Made by a program: the position numbers and the translations under genes. From positions 38,321-102,320 of the forward strand of contig NZ_JANHLE010000020.1 of NCBI RefSeq assembly GCF_028682475.1: a stretch of DNA of 64,000 bases, in the 5' to 3' direction. This document shows, one piece after another, positions 49,874 through 58,478 of this stretch (positions are counted from its first letter, which is position 1; the number at the start of each line of letters is the position of its first letter). The notes beneath the pieces are model-generated. The model had not been told where the DNA came from. It made no database searches and saw only the letters and a list, made by a program, of their open reading frames with translations. Origin of the DNA: Pseudomonas putida (GTDB taxonomy: Bacteria; Pseudomonadota; Gammaproteobacteria; Pseudomonadales; Pseudomonadaceae).

Positions 49874-50494
49874 ATGCTCGCACCCCTGGTCGCGCACCTC
49901 ATCACCTCCGCCGCACGCTCAATCACCGGTGCCCGCAGCCTGTGGCTCGGCTGCGGCCCGGAGCCTGTGCAACGCATCTACTTCGCCAATCACAGCAGCC
50001 ATGGCGACTTCGTCCTGCTGTGGGCCTCGCTGCCGCCGGCGCTGCGCAAAACCACTCGACCGGTGGCGGGGGCCGATTACTGGCAAACCTCTGGTTTGCG
50101 CCGCTATGTGATCAATCAGGTATTCAATGGCGTACTGATCGACCGTGAGCGCCACGACCCACAGGCCAATCCCCTGCAACCGATGCTCGATGCCCTGGAG
50201 GCTGGTGATTCGCTGATCATTTTCCCCGAAGGCACGCGCAATCAGGAAGACGGCCTGCTGCCATTCAAAAGCGGCATCTTTCACCTGGCCACAACCTACC
50301 CACAGGTGCAACTGGTGCCGGTGTGGATCGCCAATCTCAATCGGGTCATGCCCAAGGGCCGTGTACTGCCGTTGCCGTTGCTGTGCACCACCAGTTTCGG
50401 CGCACCGCTTGAGCTCGAAGATGGCGAGAGCAAAACACAATTTCTTCAACGTAGCCGTGCTGCGTTACTGGACCTGGCCCCGGAGCATTGCTGA
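49874..50494 (+). CDS. PlsC-like 1-acylglycerol-3-phosphate acyltransferase
   Basis: The 206-residue protein has the HX4D catalytic motif (NHSSHGDF) and the FPEGTRN block III of glycerolipid acyltransferases. It likely makes phosphatidate from lysophosphatidate at the membrane. Being inside the lipid operon and not next to parE/parC, it is probably a dedicated paralogue of the housekeeping PlsC. The next gene starts 2 bases after its stop. Confidence 0.85.
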   Translation: MLAPLVAHLITSAARSITGARSLWLGCGPEPVQRIYFANHSSHGDFVLLWASLPPALRKTTRPVAGADYWQTSGLRRYVINQVFNGVLIDRERHDPQANPLQPMLDALEAGDSLIIFPEGTRNQEDGLLPFKSGIFHLATTYPQVQLVPVWIANLNRVMPKGRVLPLPLLCTTSFGAPLELEDGESKTQFLQRSRAALLDLAPEHC

Positions 50495-50496
50495 AC

Positions 50497-51429
50497 ATGG
50501 ATAACCAGACCCTGACGTTGTTTGCCGGCATCGGCGCACTGCTGCTGGCAGCCTCGCTGATCGGCTTGATCCTCAAATGGCGAACCGGCGGCAGCGCCAA
50601 TGCCGTGATCGACAACCTCAATGCGCGGATCAATGCCTGGTGGGTGATGGTGCTGGTCATCGGCATCGCCTTCTGGCTGGGTAACGGCGCCGTGATCCTG
50701 CTGTTCTACGCCGTATCGTTCTACGCCCTGCGTGAATTCCTCACCCTGACCCCGACCCGGCGCAGCGACTACCCGGCCCTGGTGGCAGCGTTCTATCTGG
50801 CGCTGCCGCTGCAATACCTGCTGATTTACGCCGACTGGTACGGATTGTTCTCGATCTTCATCCCGGTCTACGTGTTCTTGCTCCTGCCGATCCTCGCGTC
50901 CCTGGGCGGTGACAGCGCGCATTTTCTCGAGCGCGCCTCCAAAGTCCAGTGGGGTCTGATGATTGCGGTGTACTGCATATCCTTCGTGCCGGCCCTGCTG
51001 ACCCTGGACATCGCCGGCTACGAGGGCCGCAACCTGTTGCTGATCGCGTATCTGGTGATCGTCGTGCAACTGTCCGATGTGCTGCAGTACGTCTGCGGCA
51101 AGCTGTTTGGCAAACACAAGATCGCCCCCAACCTGTCACCGTCGAAAACCGTCGAAGGCTTTGTCGGCGGCCTGTTGCTGGCGTCGCTGATTGGCGCTGC
51201 GCTGTGGTGGATTACCCCGTTCAACCTCTGGCAGTCGTTCCTGATCGCGCTGCTGATCAACCTGTTGGGCTTTGCCGGCGGTATCGTCATGTCCGCGATC
51301 AAACGCGACCGTGGCGTCAAGGACTGGGGGCACATGATCGAAGGTCATGGCGGCATGCTCGATCGCCTGGACTCGGTGTGCTTTGCCGCACCGATCTTCT
51401 TTCACCTGGTGCGTTACTGGTGGACCTGA
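50497..51429 (+). CDS. CdsA-like phosphatidate cytidylyltransferase (YnbB-like)
   Basis: The 310-residue polytopic protein ends with the CdsA signature SAIKRDRGVKD, then EGHGGMLDRLD, matching the family rule except that Glu stands where Pro or Gly is usual. It should convert phosphatidate and CTP to CDP-diacylglycerol, the donor for the CDP-alcohol transferase at the operon's start. E. coli YnbB is the parallel. A TTG three codons upstream overlaps the plsC-like stop. A REP pair follows. Confidence 0.87.
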   Translation: MDNQTLTLFAGIGALLLAASLIGLILKWRTGGSANAVIDNLNARINAWWVMVLVIGIAFWLGNGAVILLFYAVSFYALREFLTLTPTRRSDYPALVAAFYLALPLQYLLIYADWYGLFSIFIPVYVFLLLPILASLGGDSAHFLERASKVQWGLMIAVYCISFVPALLTLDIAGYEGRNLLLIAYLVIVVQLSDVLQYVCGKLFGKHKIAPNLSPSKTVEGFVGGLLLASLIGAALWWITPFNLWQSFLIALLINLLGFAGGIVMSAIKRDRGVKDWGHMIEGHGGMLDRLDSVCFAAPIFFHLVRYWWT

Positions 51430-51434
51430 GATCG

Positions 51435-51490
51435 CTCGCGGGGCAAGCCCGCTCCTACCACAGCCGGTGGGAGCGGGCTTGCCCCGCGAG
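51435..51490. repeat. REP palindrome pair (inverted order)
   Basis: Two REP units in the opposite order to those at 7289 and 36316, with arms CTCGCGGGGCAAGCCCGCTC and GAGCGGGCTTGCCCCGCGAG, and a 10-base centre. It lies six bases after the cytidylyltransferase stop and may end the lipid operon's mRNA. The rest of the spacer to 51618 shows nothing clear. Confidence 0.93.
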
Positions 51491-51618
51491 GCGTTGGCGA
51501 TTTGCACAAAATAACCTGCCGCCATTAGTAGCCTGAGGCCCGGATGGATTAAAGTAACAGCCCCCGCCCGGGCGCTTTCACGCCGCACGCCCAGGCTTTT
51601 GTCCAGGAACCTTCAACG

Positions 51619-52578
51619 ATGGAACACCGTGAGGCGCTGATCGCGCTGCGCACCTTTCTTTCAACCCAGATTCTGGGGCAGGAAAAACTCGTCGAGCGCT
51701 TGCTCATCGTGCTCCTGGCCGACGGCCACATGCTCGTCGAAGGCGCCCCCGGCCTGGCCAAGACCAAGGCCATCAAGGAACTGGCCGAAGGCGTCGAAGC
51801 CGAGTTCCATCGTATCCAGTTCACCCCCGACCTGCTCCCGGCCGATATCACCGGTACTGAAATCTACCGTCCGGAAACCGGCAGCTTCGTATTCCAGCAA
51901 GGGCCGATCTTCCACAACCTGGTTCTGGCCGACGAAATCAACCGCGCCCCGGCCAAGGTTCAGTCGGCCCTGCTCGAAGCCATGGCCGAACGCCAGGTCA
52001 GTGTCGGGCGCAGCACTTACGAGCTGTCGCCCTTGTTCCTGGTCATGGCCACGCAAAACCCGATCGAGCAGGAAGGCACCTACCCGCTGCCTGAAGCCCA
52101 GCTCGACCGTTTCCTCATGCATGTGAAAATCGGTTTCCCGGATGCCTCCGTGGAGCGCCGGATTCTCCTGCAGGCTCGCGGCGAAGCACTCAATGGCGAA
52201 GCCAAGCCCGAACGCCGGGTCAGCCAGCAAGCGATCTTCGCCGCACGCAAGGAGATCCTTGGCCTGTACATGGCCGATGCGGTGGAGGAGTACCTGGTGC
52301 AACTGGTCATGGCCACCCGCACGCCGGCCAAGTTCGACCTCGAGCTGGCCGACTGGATCGCCTATGGCGCCAGCCCGCGCGGTTCGATCGCCCTGGACCG
52401 TTGCGCACGCGCCCACGCCTGGCTGGCCGGGCGCGACTTTGTCAGCCCCGAAGACATCCAGGCCGTGCTGTTCGACGTGCTGCGCCACCGCATCATTCTT
52501 TCCTTCGAGGCCGAGGCCGCCGGGATCGATCAGGACCGGGTGATCCAGCGCGTCCTCGACGTCGTCGCCGTCGCCTGA
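51619..52578 (+). CDS. MoxR-family AAA+ ATPase
   Basis: The 319-residue protein has a Walker A (EGAPGLAKTKAI), Walker B (LVLADEINRAPAKVQ) and sensor (ATQNPIEQEGTYPLPEAQLDRF) typical of MoxR ATPases, which act as chaperone-like partners of von Willebrand A proteins. It opens the six-gene MoxR-Bat operon that runs to 58427 and starts 5 bases before the DUF58 gene. In Francisella, Bacteroides and Pseudomonas such operons protect against stress. Confidence 0.92.
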   Translation: MEHREALIALRTFLSTQILGQEKLVERLLIVLLADGHMLVEGAPGLAKTKAIKELAEGVEAEFHRIQFTPDLLPADITGTEIYRPETGSFVFQQGPIFHNLVLADEINRAPAKVQSALLEAMAERQVSVGRSTYELSPLFLVMATQNPIEQEGTYPLPEAQLDRFLMHVKIGFPDASVERRILLQARGEALNGEAKPERRVSQQAIFAARKEILGLYMADAVEEYLVQLVMATRTPAKFDLELADWIAYGASPRGSIALDRCARAHAWLAGRDFVSPEDIQAVLFDVLRHRIILSFEAEAAGIDQDRVIQRVLDVVAVA

Positions 52579-52582
52579 CGCC

Positions 52583-53527
52583 ATGCCCGATCGTTTGCTG
52601 GCCGCGCCCGGAATCCGTATCAGCCTCGCCGAGCTGATCGAGATGCGTCATCGTGTGCGCGAAGTGCAATTGTTCTCGCGTCCCGGCCAGCGCAGCCCGC
52701 TGGTGGGGCTGCACCATTCAAAACTGCGTGGGCGCGGGGTCGACTTCGACCAGGTGCGGGTGTACCAGGCCGGCGACGATGTGCGCAACATCGACTGGCG
52801 GGTGACCGCACGCACCCAGGAGCCGCATACCAAGCTGTTCCATGAAGAGCGTGAGCGGCCGATCTTCATTCTCGTCGAACAAAGCCAGCGCCTGTTCTTC
52901 GGCTCGGGACTGATGTTCAAATCGGTGCTCGCCGCCCAGGCTGCGGCGCTGATCGGCTGGGCGGCCCTTGGCCACAACGACCGCATCGGCGGCCTGGTGT
53001 TCGGTGACAACGAGCACTACGAAATCAAACCGCGGCGCAGCAAGCAGAGCCTGCTGCAATTGCTCAACCGCCTGGCCCGGGTCAACCAGTCGCTGCATAC
53101 CGAAGCCAGGCCGCAGGCCGACAGCCTCGGCCTGGCCCTGCGCCGCGCCCGCGAAGTACTGCGCCCGGGCAGCCTGGCGATCATCATCTGCGACGAGCGT
53201 GCCTTGAGCCCGGCGGTGGAGCAGCAACTGAGCCTGCTGTCGCGCCACTGCGACCTGCTCCTGCTGCCGCTGTCCGACCCGCTCGACCACGCCTTGCCCG
53301 CCGCCGGGCTGCTGCGTTTTGCCCAGCACGGTGCGCAACTGGAGCTCGATACCCTCGACCCGACCTTGCGCCGCAGCTACCGTCAACAGAGCGAAGCGCG
53401 TATCGAGCGCTGGGAGCTGCTGGCACAGAAACTGCGGGTGGTGCTGATGCCCCTGAGCACGCAAAGTGAAATGATCGAACAGTTGCGCGAGTACCTCAAT
53501 GCGCAGCGACCGGGGAAAGCCCAGTGA
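52583..53527 (+). CDS. DUF58 family protein of the MoxR operon
   Basis: The 314-residue soluble protein carries the DUF58 core (VYQAGDDVRNIDWRVTARTQEPHTKLFHEERERP), a degenerate vWA-like domain that is regularly partnered with MoxR. It overlaps the next gene by four bases. Function is unknown; an adaptor between the ATPase and the vWA membrane proteins is the usual idea. Confidence 0.9.
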   Translation: MPDRLLAAPGIRISLAELIEMRHRVREVQLFSRPGQRSPLVGLHHSKLRGRGVDFDQVRVYQAGDDVRNIDWRVTARTQEPHTKLFHEERERPIFILVEQSQRLFFGSGLMFKSVLAAQAAALIGWAALGHNDRIGGLVFGDNEHYEIKPRRSKQSLLQLLNRLARVNQSLHTEARPQADSLGLALRRAREVLRPGSLAIIICDERALSPAVEQQLSLLSRHCDLLLLPLSDPLDHALPAAGLLRFAQHGAQLELDTLDPTLRRSYRQQSEARIERWELLAQKLRVVLMPLSTQSEMIEQLREYLNAQRPGKAQ

Positions 53528-54018
53528 ACCCGCTGGAGCAACTGCAACCACTGATCAGCCCGCCGCCGATCAGCTGGTGGCCACTGGCACCGGGCTGGTG
53601 GCTGTTGCTGGCCCTGCTGCCGTTGCTGGGCTGGGGCATGTGGCGCTTGCGCCACTGGCGACCAGGCAAAAAACCCATCGTGCGCGCCGAACTGCCGCTG
53701 GACCCGATCCGTATCGAAGCGCTGGCAGAACTCGCGCGCCTGCCCAAACCCTATGACGGTGAACCGGCCGGCGCCTGGCTGCAGCAGATCAACGCGCTGC
53801 TCAAGCGCCTGTGCCGCAACCACTACCCCGGCAGCCACAGCCATACCCTCAATGGCCGGCAGTGGCTGGCCTTTCTCGACAACCGTTGCCCGGCTGCCGG
53901 CCTGACCCGCTGGATGGTCCTGGTCGAAGGCGCCTATAAGCCCGAATGCAAGCTCGACGACAAGGCCATCGCTGGGCTCAATCAAGCGGTCGAAACCTGG
54001 ATCCGTAAACATGTTTGA
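53524..54018 (+). CDS. DUF4381 membrane protein of the MoxR operon
   Basis: The 164-residue protein starts at GTG 53524, overlapping the DUF58 stop. One membrane helix (about 19-40; WWLLLALLPLLGWGMWRL) is followed by a cytoplasmic DUF4381 domain. It overlaps the following vWA gene by eight bases. Function is unknown. Confidence 0.88.
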   Translation: MNPLEQLQPLISPPPISWWPLAPGWWLLLALLPLLGWGMWRLRHWRPGKKPIVRAELPLDPIRIEALAELARLPKPYDGEPAGAWLQQINALLKRLCRNHYPGSHSHTLNGRQWLAFLDNRCPAAGLTRWMVLVEGAYKPECKLDDKAIAGLNQAVETWIRKHV

Positions 54019-55087
54019 ACTGGCCTGGCCGTGGGTGTTCCTGCTGTTACCGCTGCCCTGGCTGGCGCGCTGGCTGCTGCCTGGCGCCGACAGCGGCGAA
54101 CCGGTACTCAAGGTCAGCTTTCTCAATGAACTCGAAGGCCTGGCTGGGCGCCGTGCCCGCCTGAACCTGCCGACCTGGCGCCAACAGGCACCCTTTGTCG
54201 TGGTCTGGCTGTTACTGTTGCTGGCCGCCGCTCGCCCGCAGTGGCTGGGCGAGCCCGTACCAGTCTCTGCCAGCGGCCGCGACTTGCTGGTGGCGGTGGA
54301 TGTCTCCGGCTCCATGGACTTTCCCGACATGCATTGGCAAGACGAAGAAGTCAGCCGTCTGACCTTGGTCAAGGCCCTGCTCGGCGACTTCCTTGAAGCG
54401 CGCCAGGGCGACCGCGTCGGCCTGATCCTGTTCGGCAGCCAGGCCTACCTGCAAGCGCCGCTGACCTTCGACCGGCGTACCGTGCGCACTTTCCTCGACG
54501 AAGCGCAGATCGGCATCGCCGGCAAGAACACCGCCATCGGCGATGCCATTGGCCTGGCACTCAAGCGCCTGCGCCAGCGTCCGGCGCAGAGCCGGGTGCT
54601 GGTACTGGTTACTGACGGCGCCAACAACGGCGGACAGATCCACCCGCTGACCGCTGCCCGCCTGGCCGCTCAGGAAAACGTGAGGATCTACACCATCGGC
54701 ATCGGCGCCGACCCGGAAGAAACCGGCACTGCCGGCTTGCTCGGCCTCAATCCGAGCCTGGACCTGGACGAAGCCTCCCTCAAGGAAATCGCCGGGCTGA
54801 CCGGCGGCACCTATTTCCGCGCCCGTGACGGCGAAGAACTGCGCGCTATCGACGATGCCCTGGACCGTCTGGAACCGGTCGCCCAGCAACCGACCCAGGC
54901 GCGTACGGCCGAGGCCTTGTACAGCTGGCCGCTGGCGCTGGCCCTGCTGCTCAGCGTATTGCTGGTCATCCAGGAACAATGGCCGGACAACCGCCTGCAG
55001 CGCCTGTTACGCCGCCCCAGCTTTCTTGTCCCGCATCCGCAATGGCGCGAGCGGCTCAAGCGCCTGCGCCTGAGGAGACGCCGATGA
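54011..55087 (+). CDS. BatA-like vWA-domain membrane protein
   Basis: The 358-residue protein has two N-terminal membrane helices, a vWA domain (about 90-290) with an intact MIDAS motif DVSGSMD, followed later by the conserved threonine and DGANNGG, and a C-terminal helix (about 305-325). It is the BatA component of the Bat (aerotolerance) operon. Its stop overlaps the BatB/C start in ATGA. Confidence 0.9.
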   Translation: MFELAWPWVFLLLPLPWLARWLLPGADSGEPVLKVSFLNELEGLAGRRARLNLPTWRQQAPFVVVWLLLLLAAARPQWLGEPVPVSASGRDLLVAVDVSGSMDFPDMHWQDEEVSRLTLVKALLGDFLEARQGDRVGLILFGSQAYLQAPLTFDRRTVRTFLDEAQIGIAGKNTAIGDAIGLALKRLRQRPAQSRVLVLVTDGANNGGQIHPLTAARLAAQENVRIYTIGIGADPEETGTAGLLGLNPSLDLDEASLKEIAGLTGGTYFRARDGEELRAIDDALDRLEPVAQQPTQARTAEALYSWPLALALLLSVLLVIQEQWPDNRLQRLLRRPSFLVPHPQWRERLKRLRLRRRR

Positions 55088-56802
55088 TCGCTCTATGGCC
55101 GCAATGGCTGCGCCCGGTCTGGCTGATCGTATTGCCGCTGCTCGCCTGGTTGCTGTGGAAGCTCTGGCACCGGCAGAAACGCGCTGGGCGCTGGCAGATG
55201 ATCCTGCCGCCCAGCTTCCATGCCGTGCTGCTCGGCGGTGGCAGCGGCCGCGACAGCAAACTGCCGTGGATTGCCCTGGGCCTGGCCTGGCTGCTCAGCG
55301 TCCTGGCACTGACCGGCCCCAGCTGGCAACGCCTGGAAGAAACCCGTCAGCGTCCGGCCGACCCGCTGGTGATCCTTCTCGAGCTGACCCCGCAGATGCT
55401 CGCCGAAGATGTCGCGCCGACCCGTCTGGACCAGGCCCGGCGCAAGATTCTTGACCTTCTCGAACATCGCCGCGACAGCCAGACGGCAATCATCGTCTAT
55501 GCCGGCAGTGCCCACACCCTGGTGCCGCTGTCGGACGATCTGGCCACCAGCCGCAACCTGCTTGAAGCCCTCGACCCGTCGATCATGCCGCAGACCGGCC
55601 AGCGCGCCGACCTCGCCGTGCGCAAGGGTCTGGCCTTGCTGGCCCAGGCTGGCCTGGGCCAGGGGCGCCTGCTGCTGGTGGGCTCGGCCTTGACCCCGCA
55701 GGAACGCGAAGGCATCAAGCAAGCCCTGGGGCGCAATGGGCCGAGCCTGCTGATGCTGGGTATCGGTACCGCGCAAGGCGCCCCGGTCAAGCAAGCCAAT
55801 GGTGAATTCCTCAAGGACGACCAAGGCGGCATCCTGCTGCCACGACTGGAAAGCGCCAGCCTTAAAGCATTTCTCAGCAGTACCGGCGGGCGCTACCGCA
55901 ACGCCCGTATTGACGACCTCGACCTGCGTGGTCTGCGCCTGTTCGAGAATCCGAAAAGCCTGCGCGACGATGGTCAGACGCTGCAATTGGACAGCTGGGC
56001 CGATCAGGGCTACTGGCTGCTGTTGCCACTGCTGCTGTTGGCTGCCTGCGCCGGCCGCCGTGGCTGGCTGTTCTGCCTGCCGTTGTTACTGGTGTTGCCA
56101 CAACCCAGTTATGCCTTCGAGTTCAGCGACCTGTGGCTACGTCCCGACCAGCAGGGCCAGCGCCTGCTTGAGCAACAGCGTCCGAATGAAGCCGCCGAGC
56201 ACTTCCAGGATCGCCAATGGAAAGGCCTGGCCCTCTATGAAGCCGGCGACTTCGACGCGGCCGCGCGCCTGTTCGCCCAGGGCAACAGCGCTGCAGACCA
56301 CTACAATCGCGGCAACGCCCTGGCGCGTAGCGGGGAACTTGAAGCGGCGCTGGATGCCTATGAACAGGCGCTGGAGCTTCAGCCGGAATTGCAGCCGGCG
56401 TTGAGCAACAAGGCCCTGGTCGAACAGTTGCTGCAACAACGTCAGGCCGAACAGCCTGAGCAACCGCCCGAGCAAAACCAGCAGAGTGACGCCAACGCCC
56501 AGACCGACAGCAACAGCAGCGCCCAGAACAATCAGGATCCGGCCAGCGAAAAGCCTGCGCAACAGCCCAGCGACAGCCACAAGGACGACAGCAACAGCAG
56601 TGAGCAGGCGCAGCAGCTGGCCAACAACGGCGATGATGAAGAAACCACCCGGCCACCGCAACGCCCGCTCGACAGCACCCTGGATGCCGAACAGCGCCAG
56701 GCGCTGGAACAATGGCTGCGGCAGATTCCGGACAACCCGGCCGAACTGCTTCGGCGTAAATTCTGGTACGAACAGCAACAACATCAGGAACCCCATCGAT
56801 GA
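55084..56802 (+). CDS. BatB/BatC-like fused vWA-TPR membrane protein with a degenerate MIDAS
   Basis: The 572-residue protein has two N-terminal membrane helices, a vWA-like domain (about 90-300), a further helix (about 310-340), and TPR repeats (about 365-450) followed by a long Gln/Glu/Asn/Ser-rich low-complexity tail (about 455-535) that ends in a short folded piece. The MIDAS DxSxS is replaced by LELTPQM, so metal binding there is doubtful. BatB (vWA) and BatC (TPR) are usually separate or fused as here. The start overlaps the BatA stop. Confidence 0.88.
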   Translation: MIALWPQWLRPVWLIVLPLLAWLLWKLWHRQKRAGRWQMILPPSFHAVLLGGGSGRDSKLPWIALGLAWLLSVLALTGPSWQRLEETRQRPADPLVILLELTPQMLAEDVAPTRLDQARRKILDLLEHRRDSQTAIIVYAGSAHTLVPLSDDLATSRNLLEALDPSIMPQTGQRADLAVRKGLALLAQAGLGQGRLLLVGSALTPQEREGIKQALGRNGPSLLMLGIGTAQGAPVKQANGEFLKDDQGGILLPRLESASLKAFLSSTGGRYRNARIDDLDLRGLRLFENPKSLRDDGQTLQLDSWADQGYWLLLPLLLLAACAGRRGWLFCLPLLLVLPQPSYAFEFSDLWLRPDQQGQRLLEQQRPNEAAEHFQDRQWKGLALYEAGDFDAAARLFAQGNSAADHYNRGNALARSGELEAALDAYEQALELQPELQPALSNKALVEQLLQQRQAEQPEQPPEQNQQSDANAQTDSNSSAQNNQDPASEKPAQQPSDSHKDDSNSSEQAQQLANNGDDEETTRPPQRPLDSTLDAEQRQALEQWLRQIPDNPAELLRRKFWYEQQQHQEPHR

Positions 56803-58427
56803 GTCGCGTCAGCGTCTTTGTACTCGGCTTCTTACTCTGCCTGCAGGTGCAGGCCGCGTCGCTGCTCGCCAGCGTCGATCGCACACGCCTGAACGCTGGC
56901 GAAACCCTTGAGCTGACCTTGCAGACCCGAGACGTCACCCAGTTCGGCAAACCGGACCTGAGCCCGCTGGAGGCCAGTTTCGAAGTCCGTGACACCCGTC
57001 AGGTCAACAGCCTGAACAGCCTCGACGACCAGAACGCCGCCGGCACCCGCTGGATCATCACCCTGCTGCCACGCCAGAGCGGCAGCGTGGAAATTCCGGC
57101 GCTGCAACTGGGCGAGCTGCGCAGTGAGCCGATCAGCCTGCAGATCCTCACCCCGCAAGCCAGCAACGAGAACCACGGCCCGGTATTCATCGACGCCAGC
57201 CTCGATCAACCCGAAGTCTATGTGCAGGCCCAGGCGGTCCTGACCCTGAGCATCTATCACTCGGTGCCGCTGTACGACGACAGCAGCTTGAGCCCATTGC
57301 AGATCGACAACGCCAAGGTCGAGCCGCTGGGTGAATCGCGGACTTTCGAGAAAGATATCGACGGTGTACGCCACGGGGTGATCGAAATGCGCTATGCGAT
57401 CTACCCGCAGCAAAGCGGCGACCTCACTATCCCGGCCCTGGCGTTCAGCGCCACGGCTGCACAGAATGATGCCGAGCAGGAACTCAATACGCCCAGGGCC
57501 GGCAAACAGGTGCGCGTCGACTCCACACCGCTGGTGCTGACGGTCAACCCGATCCCTGCCGATTATCCGGCCAATGCGCCCTGGCTGCCGACCAGCAACC
57601 TGAGCCTGGAGGAACACTGGAGCCCGGACCCTGCGCAACAGCAGACCCAGATCGGCGATTCCCTGACCCGTACCGTAACAGTGCAGGCCGAAGGCCTTTC
57701 CAGTGCCCAGTTGCCACCTTTGCCGGCGACCGAAGTCACCGGCCTGCGCCGTTACCCGGACCAGCCGCAACTGCGCAATCAGGTCAATGACCGGGGTTTG
57801 CTCGGCATTCGCGAAGAACGTGAAGCGCTGGTCCCGACCCATAGCGGCAACCTCGAACTGCCGGCTCAGGAGGTATTCTGGTGGAACACCCGTGAAGACC
57901 ACCTGGAGCACAGCAGCCTGCCGGCGCGCAGCTTGCAGATCGAGGACAACCCGGCGCTGAGTGCCGACAAACCGGCCAATATCGACCCGGTCAGTGTCAC
58001 CACCCGGCCGCTCTGGCCGTGGCAACTGAGTACCGCGTTGCTGGCCCTGACCACCTTGCTCGGCTTCGCCCTGTGGTGGCGCGCCCGTTCGCAACCGGCG
58101 GTGCTGCGTGCCGCCCAGAGTGGACCGAGCCCGCGTACCCTGCTCGATGATCTCAAGCGCGCGTGCCAGGCCAACGACCCGCAGGCCACCCGCCAGGCCC
58201 TGGACGCCTGGGCCCGGCAACAACCGGAAACCCTGGCGGAAATGGCCGCCCGCTTCGTGCCGCTGTCAGATGCCTTGGACGGCCTCAACGGTGCCCTCTA
58301 CAGCGAAAGCGGGCAGTATTGGCAAGGTGAAGAACTGTGGCGTGCCATCGGCACCATCCCGGCGGCTGAACAGCTGCAGCCAACGGCGAGCGAAAACGGC
58401 AGCCTGCCGCCCTTGTACCCCAAATAA
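56799..58427 (+). CDS. BatD-like protein
   Basis: The 542-residue protein has a signal peptide (MSRVSVFVLGFLLCLQVQA), a large beta-rich periplasmic region (about 20-400; repeated TVNPIPADY-like and VEIPALQLGEL-like strands) and one C-terminal membrane helix (about 410-430) with a cytoplasmic tail. It is the BatD (oxygen tolerance) component, and ends the operon. The start overlaps the preceding stop in ATGA. Confidence 0.87.
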   Translation: MSRVSVFVLGFLLCLQVQAASLLASVDRTRLNAGETLELTLQTRDVTQFGKPDLSPLEASFEVRDTRQVNSLNSLDDQNAAGTRWIITLLPRQSGSVEIPALQLGELRSEPISLQILTPQASNENHGPVFIDASLDQPEVYVQAQAVLTLSIYHSVPLYDDSSLSPLQIDNAKVEPLGESRTFEKDIDGVRHGVIEMRYAIYPQQSGDLTIPALAFSATAAQNDAEQELNTPRAGKQVRVDSTPLVLTVNPIPADYPANAPWLPTSNLSLEEHWSPDPAQQQTQIGDSLTRTVTVQAEGLSSAQLPPLPATEVTGLRRYPDQPQLRNQVNDRGLLGIREEREALVPTHSGNLELPAQEVFWWNTREDHLEHSSLPARSLQIEDNPALSADKPANIDPVSVTTRPLWPWQLSTALLALTTLLGFALWWRARSQPAVLRAAQSGPSPRTLLDDLKRACQANDPQATRQALDAWARQQPETLAEMAARFVPLSDALDGLNGALYSESGQYWQGEELWRAIGTIPAAEQLQPTASENGSLPPLYPK

Positions 58428-58478
58428 CCCCAAGGCGTGACGCCCAACGCGTCGCGCCAGTCATCTGCGGAACCCTTC

